Shown here one piece after another: positions 1-4,728 of a DNA stretch of 6,618 nucleotides. This DNA comes from Gammaproteobacteria bacterium (GTDB taxonomy: Bacteria > Pseudomonadota > Gammaproteobacteria > UBA6429 > Thiohalophilaceae): contig JAOUOK010000097.1 of NCBI GenBank assembly GCA_029880425.1, forward strand, positions 1 through 6,618. The letters run 5' to 3'. How positions within the stretch are numbered: the stretch's first letter is position 1; each line of letters opens with the position of its first letter. The notes under the pieces are model-generated. The model saw only the letters and a list, made by a program, of their open reading frames with translations. It ran no database searches and had not been told where the DNA came from. Both the position numbers and the translations under genes were made by a program.

Positions 1-536
1 CCAGGCATATCTTTGTGGATGAAGCCCTGGCTAGCCGCTCTTACGAGGATACTGCGCTACCCATAGGCCATGGTCAGACCATTTCTCAGCCTTATATTGT
101 TGCCAGGATGACAGAACTATTGCTGGCAAAAGGGCCCTTACAGAAGGTGCTCGAAGTGGGGACTGGCTCGGGATACCAGACTGCGATTTTAGCTCCTTTT
201 GTAGAGCAAGTTTATACCGTGGAGCGTATAGCGCCATTACTAGAACAAGCACGCGATCGACATAAAATATTAGGGTTAACTAATATTCGTTATTTACTGA
301 GTGATGGAAGTTGGGGGTGGCCAGAAAATGCCCCTTTTGATGGCATTATTGCCACTGCAGCCCCAGAGGAAATTCCACCAGAATTAACTGAGCAATTACA
401 AGATGGGGGACGCCTGATTATTCCTCATGGCTCGAGTTATCAACAACGACTAAGTGTCATTGAACGCGATGGTGATGCATTAAATACAACAGATTTAGAC
501 ATGGTGAGCTTTGTGCCATTAGTTAGGGAGAAGTAG
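1..536 (+). CDS. pcm: Protein-L-isoaspartate O-methyltransferase, 5'-truncated by window edge
   Basis: This cytosolic repair enzyme transfers a methyl group from S-adenosylmethionine to L-isoaspartyl residues in aged proteins, which starts their return to normal aspartate. The reading frame is open to the left edge, and the first full codon is at position 3 (residues RHIFVDEA...). The GTG at 15 is therefore an internal valine codon, not the start. About 31 N-terminal residues are missing by comparison with the 208-residue E. coli protein; 177 are visible. Seen: the family motif GHGQTISQPY, whose Ser matches the active-site Ser of Pcm; SAM-binding motif I, VLEVGTGSGYQTAIL; the following acidic VERI; and the late motifs APFDGIIATAAPEEIP and FVPLVREK. 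The TAG stop lies 4 nt before the next gene, so the two are probably cotranscribed. In relatives surE lies upstream, just outside the window. The family assignment is secure. Confidence 0.96.
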   Translation, partial: RHIFVDEALASRSYEDTALPIGHGQTISQPYIVARMTELLLAKGPLQKVLEVGTGSGYQTAILAPFVEQVYTVERIAPLLEQARDRHKILGLTNIRYLLSDGSWGWPENAPFDGIIATAAPEEIPPELTEQLQDGGRLIIPHGSSYQQRLSVIERDGDALNTTDLDMVSFVPLVREK

Positions 537-540
537 CTAA

Positions 541-1122
541 ATGCGCTTGTTTACACGAATGTATGAAATCGCGATGAAATGGTCTGTACACCGTCATGCT
601 CCCCGCTACCTGGCTGGAATGAGCTTTGCCGAGTCATCATTCTTTCCTATCCCTGTTGACGTGATGCTGGCTCCTATGTCTTTGGCGCAACCCCGTAAAG
701 CTTGGCAGTTTGCATTTATTGCCACATTTTTCTCCGTTTTAGGTGGAGTGGCGGGGTATTTACTTGGCTATTTGGCCATGGATTTACTCGAGCCCTGGCT
801 TCATACGCTTGGCTACTGGGACCGATACCAGAAAATTCTTTCATGGTTTAATGAATGGGGTATCTGGGTTATCTTTATTGCGGGTTTTTCACCAGTACCC
901 TATAAACTTTTTACCGTGACAGCTGGGGCCTTAACTATGGCCTTAATCCCGTTTATTTTGATCTCATTTATCGCCCGTGGAGCCCGGTTTTATGCTGTTT
1001 CTGGCTTAATGTTATGGGGCGGCGAAAGTATGGAAAAAAAATTGCATAAATACATGGATTTGATTGGCTGGGCCGTTGTGGTTCTTGCTGTGCTTACTTA
1101 TATTATTTATAAGATCCAATAA
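541..1122 (+). CDS. YqaA/DedA-family (VTT domain) inner-membrane protein
   Basis: This is a 193-residue integral membrane protein of the SNARE-associated/DedA (VTT) superfamily, closest to the YqaA-type branch (COG1238). DedA-family members have been linked to undecaprenyl-phosphate or phospholipid translocation and proton-motive-force homeostasis; the substrate of this branch is not established. Seen: a positively charged N-terminus, a hydrophobic re-entrant-like segment with the motif ESSFFPIPVDVML (about 31-43), a helix at 55-80, the second half-motif GFSPVPYKLFTVTAGA (115-130), a helix with Arg146 and Arg149 (133-158), and a C-terminal helix (173-190). The two Phe/Pro-rich segments in pseudo-repeat order are the hallmark of the fold. 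The ATG at 541 follows an AGGGAG Shine-Dalgarno (525-530) inside the end of pcm. It sits between pcm and nlpD, as I recall for several gammaproteobacteria, whereas E. coli lacks a gene there. An envelope role fits its neighbours but is inferred. Confidence 0.88.
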   Translation: MRLFTRMYEIAMKWSVHRHAPRYLAGMSFAESSFFPIPVDVMLAPMSLAQPRKAWQFAFIATFFSVLGGVAGYLLGYLAMDLLEPWLHTLGYWDRYQKILSWFNEWGIWVIFIAGFSPVPYKLFTVTAGALTMALIPFILISFIARGARFYAVSGLMLWGGESMEKKLHKYMDLIGWAVVVLAVLTYIIYKIQ

Positions 1123-1136
1123 CTATAAAATAATTA

Positions 1137-1889
1137 ATGCTAGATACTTTTATTAAAATCTCGTTATTATCACTTTTGCTTTTATTAAATGCAGGATGTG
1201 CTGGTTTTGTACAATATGAACCAAATAAGAATCGTAATTCTAGTACTCCCGCTAAAAATAATGTCACACACCATCGTGTTAAAGCGGGTGAAACGCTTTA
1301 TTCTATTGCTTTTGAATATGGACGCGATTATCGTGATGTTGCACGCTGGAACAGAATTTCTCGTTCTTACACTATTTATCCGAAACAAAAATTGCGTATT
1401 GTTCCGATAACGAGTGATAGACCGGAAATAAGAAAGAAAAAAGTCAATTCAGGTGTTCCACGAGTAAAAAACCGAGTAACTGTAGATGATAAAACAAGTT
1501 ATGTTTCTAATTCAGAGCTGAAATGGTCATGGCCAACTCAGGGTAAGGTAGTCAGTACCTTCTCTATTCGTGATCCAGGACGACGTGGTATTGATATCAT
1601 TGGACGAAAAGGGCAACCTGTAAAGGCTGCAGCAGCAGGACGCGTAGTTTACCGTGGCAATGGCTTAAGGGGATACGGTAACCTGATTATAATAAAACAC
1701 AATGATACCTATTTCAGTGCTTATGCCCATACTGAGGATGTGGTTGTAAAAGAGAATGAAAAAGTAAAGTTAGGACAACGACTTGCCGATATGGGTAATA
1801 CAAGTTCGGTTAAAACGAAGTTACATTTCGAAATTCGTCGTAATGGTAAACCAGTAAATCCAATGAGTTACTTACCAAAGCGACGTTAA
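1137..1889 (+). CDS. nlpD: NlpD: LysM/degenerate M23 murein hydrolase activator lipoprotein
   Basis: NlpD is an outer-membrane lipoprotein that activates the periplasmic amidase AmiC during septal peptidoglycan splitting; it is not itself a hydrolase. The 250-residue product has a lipoprotein signal peptide (1-20) with lipidation at Cys21, a LysM peptidoglycan-binding domain at about 45-90 (HRVKAGETLYSIA to PKQKLRI), a basic linker (about 91-128) and a LytM/M23 domain (about 130-247). The M23 zinc site is degenerate: in the HxxxD motif the His is Arg149 (Asp153 kept), and in the HxH motif the first His is Lys228 (His230 kept). This pattern matches NlpD/EnvC-type activators. E. coli NlpD is about 379 residues, so this one has a much shorter linker. 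The residue at -3 of the lipobox (Asn18) is unusual. The start at 1137 is forced by an in-frame stop just upstream, yet no good Shine-Dalgarno is visible. Translation may be coupled to the gene 14 nt before it. Confidence 0.94.
   Translation: MLDTFIKISLLSLLLLLNAGCAGFVQYEPNKNRNSSTPAKNNVTHHRVKAGETLYSIAFEYGRDYRDVARWNRISRSYTIYPKQKLRIVPITSDRPEIRKKKVNSGVPRVKNRVTVDDKTSYVSNSELKWSWPTQGKVVSTFSIRDPGRRGIDIIGRKGQPVKAAAAGRVVYRGNGLRGYGNLIIIKHNDTYFSAYAHTEDVVVKENEKVKLGQRLADMGNTSSVKTKLHFEIRRNGKPVNPMSYLPKRR
1684..1693 (+). promoter_or_regulatory. Candidate rpoS promoter -10 inside nlpD
   Basis: A perfect TATAAT lies at 1688-1693, preceded by TG at 1684-1685, one base off the extended -10 position. It is 224 nt upstream of the rpoS start. 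No good -35 is seen at 16-18 nt spacing. In E. coli the main rpoS promoter lies inside nlpD, which makes an internal promoter plausible here. However, this sequence also encodes the conserved NLIIIKHN segment of the M23 domain, so the match could be a by-product of coding. The assignment is weak. Confidence 0.22.
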
Positions 1890-1897
1890 CGATTAAT

Positions 1898-1942
1898 AAA
1901 GGGTTATAAATGAAGTATGGCGGACAAACAAAAGAAAAATAA
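1898..1942 (+). promoter_or_regulatory. rpoS translation start region with overlapping upstream ATG
   Basis: The Shine-Dalgarno-like AAAGGG (1898-1903) lies 6 nt before an ATG at 1910 but 13 nt before the rpoS ATG at 1917. The ATG at 1910 is out of frame with rpoS and would encode only [10 protein letters not shown], ending in TAA at 1940-1942, inside rpoS codon 9. RpoS cannot start further upstream because TGA at 1911-1913 closes its frame. Two start codons 7 nt apart thus share one ribosome-binding site, with the better spacing favouring the short frame. What is seen is the spacing; a regulatory role is inference. Confidence 0.4.
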
Positions 1943-2915
1943 TAAAACTAACGCCGAAAGCGACGAAATCATTGAATCAGAAGACGTGTTGTTACTTGAT
2001 GACGATGATGCTAATGAAGAAATTGAAGATAAAGAAGTCGCTGAAGACGAAAAACACTTTTCTGCAGGAGCAATACCAGCCAGCCAGCTTGATGCCACAC
2101 GGCTATATCTTAATGAAATTGGTTTTTCGCCTTTATTAACAGCTGAAGAAGAAGTTTATTATTCAAGAAAATTATTAAAAGGTGATGAAGCTGCACGTAA
2201 AAAAATGATCGAGTGTAACTTACGCCTGGTCGTGAAAATTTCCCGTCGCTACCTTAACCGGGGATTAGCATTACTTGATTTAATCGAAGAGGGTAACCTT
2301 GGCTTAATTCGTGCTGTTGAAAAATTTGATCCTGAACGCGGCTTCCGTTTCTCAACATACGCTACATGGTGGATCAGGCAAACCATAGAGCGTGGTATCA
2401 TGAATCAAACGCGTACAATTCGATTACCTATTCACGTGGTAAAAGAAATTAATATTTATTTAAGAGCAGCAAGGCACCTGGCACAAACTCTGGATCATGA
2501 GCCCAGTCCAGAAGAAATTGCCGAAATGGTTGATAAGCCCATTAAAGATGTAAAACGCATGCTGGGTTTAAACGAACGAACTGCTTCAGTCGATAGTCCG
2601 ATTGGTCCTGATTCGGACACATCCTTACTAGATGCCATTCCTGATGAAAACAACATCGATCCTGTTGTTCTGTTACAAGACAATGATGTTAAAGATAATA
2701 TTGAAAACTGGTTAGGCCAGTTAACGGATAAACAATGCGAAGTTGTTACCCGTCGTTTTGGCTTACACGGTTATGACGTATCTACCTTAGAAGAGGTAGG
2801 TAACAGTATTGGTGTCACACGTGAACGGGTTAGACAAATTCAAATCGAAGCATTAAGAAAGTTAAGAGAAATCCTTGAGAAAGAAGGTTTTTCTGTCGAT
2901 GCTTTAATTAAGTAA
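1917..2915 (+). CDS. rpoS: RNA polymerase sigma factor RpoS (sigma-38)
   Basis: This is the alternative sigma-70-family factor that directs RNA polymerase to stationary-phase and general stress promoters. The product has 332 residues (E. coli has 330). Seen: an acidic N-terminal segment (about 15-46); region 1.2 starting [21 protein letters not shown] (about 59-79); the region 2 core [33 protein letters not shown] and [17 protein letters not shown] (101-160), which covers core binding and -10 recognition; region 3 (about 164-245), opening with [15 protein letters not shown]; and region 4 with the -35-reading helix-turn-helix [20 protein letters not shown] (about 290-309). Lys176-Glu177 align with E. 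coli Lys173-Glu174, the site bound by the adaptor RssB for ClpXP degradation, so regulated proteolysis is probably conserved. RpoS is separated from RpoD by its length, the short N-terminus without the RpoD insertion, and its place after nlpD. It starts 27 nt after nlpD. Confidence 0.97.
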   Translation: MADKQKKNNKTNAESDEIIESEDVLLLDDDDANEEIEDKEVAEDEKHFSAGAIPASQLDATRLYLNEIGFSPLLTAEEEVYYSRKLLKGDEAARKKMIECNLRLVVKISRRYLNRGLALLDLIEEGNLGLIRAVEKFDPERGFRFSTYATWWIRQTIERGIMNQTRTIRLPIHVVKEINIYLRAARHLAQTLDHEPSPEEIAEMVDKPIKDVKRMLGLNERTASVDSPIGPDSDTSLLDAIPDENNIDPVVLLQDNDVKDNIENWLGQLTDKQCEVVTRRFGLHGYDVSTLEEVGNSIGVTRERVRQIQIEALRKLREILEKEGFSVDALIK

Positions 2916-2936
2916 ATTAAGATTTTCTTCTTTATA

Positions 2937-3033
2937 GGGGGAGTGGGCTTTAGCAAAAGAGTTCCTGGACTTAAGAAAGTGTCAATCTCTCTTCATCTCC
3001 ACTCTTCTACTCTGTACCCATCAAAAACTATCC
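2937..3033 (+). terminator. rpoS 3' region: long imperfect hairpin plus C-rich, G-poor tract (possible Rho-dependent terminator)
   Basis: Starting 21 nt after the rpoS stop, GGGGGAGTGGG (2937-2947) can pair over 11 consecutive positions with 2998-3008, seven Watson-Crick and four G-U. Nested inside are AAGAG (2957-2961) with CTCTT (2989-2993), and GACTT (2968-2972) with 2977-2983 across a 2-nt bulge. There is no T-run after the hairpin, so it is not a standard intrinsic terminator. From 2982 to 3033 the strand has 20 C and one G in 52 nt, with many YC steps. That C-over-G bias is the signature of a Rho utilisation site. The segment could therefore end the nlpD-rpoS transcript through Rho, or be a stable 3' UTR or small RNA. 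These readings are inferred; only the pairing and composition are observed. Confidence 0.35.
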
Positions 3034-3060
3034 GTTTTCATTAATAGCATACAAGTGTAG

Positions 3061-3088
3061 TGGGTTATAATAGATAATTAAAAACCCA
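3061..3088 (+). promoter_or_regulatory. Candidate cysG promoter: TATAAT box within an inverted repeat
   Basis: A perfect -10 hexamer TATAAT lies at 3066-3071, 115 nt upstream of the cysG start, with no good -35 at 15-19 nt. It is embedded in an inverted repeat in which TGGGTT (3061-3066) matches AACCCA (3083-3088), with an inner TAAT/ATTA pair (3068-3071 and 3077-3080). Such symmetry over a -10 box would suit a repressor operator, and a weak -35 would suit an activator-dependent promoter. Neither can be settled from sequence alone. The lack of a following T-run makes a terminator less likely. Confidence 0.35.
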
Positions 3089-3131
3089 TAATTATTATGT
3101 GGATATATTACTTTATTGCTAAAGACGCGGC

Positions 3132-3180
3132 CTTAAAGGATAGGTATCATATGTGCTTTAAGTATTTGTAAATTAGAGGA
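3132..3180 (+). promoter_or_regulatory. cysG leader: stem-loop, mini-ORF and Shine-Dalgarno
   Basis: CTTAAAG (3132-3138) and CTTTAAG (3156-3162) form a perfect 7-bp inverted repeat with a 17-nt loop just upstream of cysG. Its left arm overlaps an AAAGGA (3135-3140), which lies 10 nt before an ATG at 3151. That ATG opens a six-codon frame, MCFKYL, ending in TAA at 3169-3171. The true cysG Shine-Dalgarno, AGAGGA (3175-3180), follows 6 nt before the GTG. The elements are visible; a leader-peptide or attenuation role is speculative because the peptide has only one Cys codon. Confidence 0.25.
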
Positions 3181-3186
3181 TTAACA

Positions 3187-4581
3187 GTGGATTTTTTACC
3201 AATTTTTATGAACGTCAAAGGCGAAGATTGCATGGTAATCGGTGGCGGAAATATTGCCTCCCGTAAGGTTTTTATGCTTTTACGTGCTGGTGCAACGGTA
3301 ACTGTGGTTTCTCCAGAATTATGCCAGGAATTGACTGTTCGTAAAGAGAGTAATGAAATTGTACATATTTCTCGAAAATTTGAAGACCAGGATTTGAATT
3401 CCAGTAAAATCGTCATTGCTGCAACAAATGATAAAGCTGTTAACAGCCATATTTCAGCGTTGTCAAAATTAAGAGGAATTCCTGTTAATGTCGTGGATGC
3501 ACCTGAATTATGCAGCTTTATCGTGCCCTCAATTATTGATCGAAATCCGGTTCAAATTGCCATTTCTACCGGTGGTGCATCACCAGTATTAGCACGTTTA
3601 CTTCGTTCACGTTTAGAAACATTTATTCCTGCTGCTTATGGGCGACTAGCTAAACTGGTTGAATCATACCGTGAAAAAGTTAAAAGTAAGTTCTCTAGTA
3701 GTGCTGAAATCCGAACATTTTGGGAGCAAATTTTAGAGGGGCCTGTTGCTGATACGCTTATCGCTGGTAAAGATTCTGCAGCACGGGAACTACTTGAAAC
3801 TGCAGTTGAAAATGCAGCGGCGCCGGCAGAACGTGGTGAAGTATATCTCGTAGGTGCGGGCCCTGGTGATCCTGATCTTCTAACATTTCGTGCCTTACGC
3901 TTAATGCAGCAGGCAGACGTGGTCGTTTATGACCGACTGGTTTCTAAAGGTGTGATGGATCTTGTTCGGCGTGATGCGGAATGTATTTACGCGGGTAAAG
4001 AGCGTAATAAACATGCTATTCCACAAGAAAATATAAATGCCCTACTGGTGCGCTTGGCTCAGGAAGGTAAAAAAGTTCTTCGCCTGAAAGGTGGCGATCC
4101 ATTTATATTTGGGCGCGGTGGTGAAGAAATCGAAACACTTACAGAAGAGAATATTAATTTCCAGGTTGTTCCGGGTATTACCGCTGCAGCAGGATGTTCC
4201 TCGTATGCAGGCATTCCCCTGACTCATCGTGACTATGTACAATCCTGCATGTTTGTAACAGGCCATCTTAAAGATGGAACGACTGATTTAAACTGGAATG
4301 CCATTGCACAACCAAATCAAACAGTTGTATTTTATATGGGGCTGCAAACAGTTAAAGAATTATGTAAAGAATTAATAACTCATGGCTTATCAGCTACAAC
4401 TCCTGCAGCGTTAGTTGAAAAGGGTACGACACAAGAACAGAAAGTCCATATCGGTGATCTGAATACATTACACGAAATTGTAGAAAAAAATAATGTAACA
4501 GCACCAACCTTGATTATTGTAGGTGAAGTGGTTGCTTTGCATGACAAGTTAAGCTGGTTTGAACCTGAAGGAACAAACTAG
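3187..4581 (+). CDS. cysG: Siroheme synthase CysG (fused dehydrogenase/ferrochelatase and uroporphyrinogen-III methyltransferase)
   Basis: CysG converts uroporphyrinogen III to siroheme, the cofactor of assimilatory sulfite and nitrite reductases, through two SAM methylations, NAD-dependent oxidation of precorrin-2 and Fe(II) insertion. The 464-residue protein matches the 457-residue E. coli enzyme end to end. The N-terminal Met8-like module (about 1-210) shows the NAD-binding VIGGGNIASRK (17-27), NVVDAP with Asp104 at the position of the E. coli catalytic Asp104, and a dimerisation helix region. The C-terminal SUMT module (about 216-460) shows VGAGPGDPDLLT (222-233), VVYDRLVS with Asp249, Lys271, LKGGDPFIFGRGGEE (300-314), VVPGITAAAGCSSYAGIPLTHRD (328-349) and VTGHLKDG. 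Residue 128 is Thr, where the enterobacterial enzyme has the reported phospho-Ser128. The start is GTG, chosen because AGAGGA lies 6 nt upstream and the protein then begins MDFLPIF like its homologues (MDHLPIF in E. coli). A terminator follows. Confidence 0.97.
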   Translation: MDFLPIFMNVKGEDCMVIGGGNIASRKVFMLLRAGATVTVVSPELCQELTVRKESNEIVHISRKFEDQDLNSSKIVIAATNDKAVNSHISALSKLRGIPVNVVDAPELCSFIVPSIIDRNPVQIAISTGGASPVLARLLRSRLETFIPAAYGRLAKLVESYREKVKSKFSSSAEIRTFWEQILEGPVADTLIAGKDSAARELLETAVENAAAPAERGEVYLVGAGPGDPDLLTFRALRLMQQADVVVYDRLVSKGVMDLVRRDAECIYAGKERNKHAIPQENINALLVRLAQEGKKVLRLKGGDPFIFGRGGEEIETLTEENINFQVVPGITAAAGCSSYAGIPLTHRDYVQSCMFVTGHLKDGTTDLNWNAIAQPNQTVVFYMGLQTVKELCKELITHGLSATTPAALVEKGTTQEQKVHIGDLNTLHEIVEKNNVTAPTLIIVGEVVALHDKLSWFEPEGTN

Positions 4582-4603
4582 CTGTTACTATAATTAAATC
4601 ATT

Positions 4604-4649
4604 TTGCTTCTCAGGCTTGAAGCAATCTTATTGTTACTTTTATTTTTAG
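4604..4649 (+). terminator. Intrinsic terminator after cysG
   Basis: TTGCTTC (4604-4610) and GAAGCAA (4619-4625) form a perfect 7-bp stem around an 8-nt loop, starting 22 nt after the cysG stop. The stem is followed by a T-rich stretch (4626-4648) that contains TTTT and TTTTT runs but is interrupted by A, C and G. The stem has only three G-C pairs and the T-tract is broken, so termination may be partial and some read-through into the transporter gene is possible. Confidence 0.55.
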
Positions 4650-4675
4650 TCATTAATTACCATTTCTAATATTAT
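4647..4675 (+). promoter_or_regulatory. Candidate promoter for the ABC transporter gene
   Basis: TAGTCA (4647-4652, four of six matches to TTGACA) and TATTAT (4670-4675, five of six to TATAAT) are separated by 17 nt. They lie between the cysG terminator and the transporter start, which would leave a leader of about 45-50 nt. The region is strongly AT-rich, so chance matches are common; this is a moderate candidate only. The gene's Shine-Dalgarno is GAGGAA (4720-4725), close to the ATG at 4729. Confidence 0.3.
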
Positions 4676-4728
4676 TAATGTCTTTTACTTCATGATTTAT
4701 CACCTTTACCTGCTGCATTGAGGAACAC

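Noticed and set aside
15..20. GTG at 15 as the start of pcm
   Set aside because: The frame is open upstream (RHIF) and the residues match the internal FVDEA segment of Pcm; the true start lies outside the window.
1076..1104. TTGTGG-17 nt-TATATT as an nlpD promoter within the yqaA-type gene
   Set aside because: The match is partial, lies in the coding sequence of a hydrophobic helix, and tight gene spacing makes cotranscription simpler.
1189..1410. A 73-codon + strand frame and an antisense frame overlapping nlpD
   Set aside because: Both overlap the well-supported nlpD signal peptide and LysM coding region, and their products resemble no known family.
1137..1889. NlpD as an active zinc endopeptidase
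   Set aside because: Two expected zinc/catalytic His positions are Arg149 and Lys228, so the M23 site is degenerate.
1904..2098. Ser-rich antisense frame over the rpoS 5' end
   Set aside because: It is the mirror of the acidic GAA/GAT-rich N-terminus of RpoS and shows no independent signal of coding.
3061..3088. Inverted repeat as intrinsic terminator of rpoS
   Set aside because: No T-run follows on either strand, and the repeat overlaps a perfect -10 box.
2916..3186. RsmZ/CsrB-type sRNA after rpoS
   Set aside because: There are only scattered GGA triplets, not a series of hairpin loops carrying GGA, so I do not assign that family.
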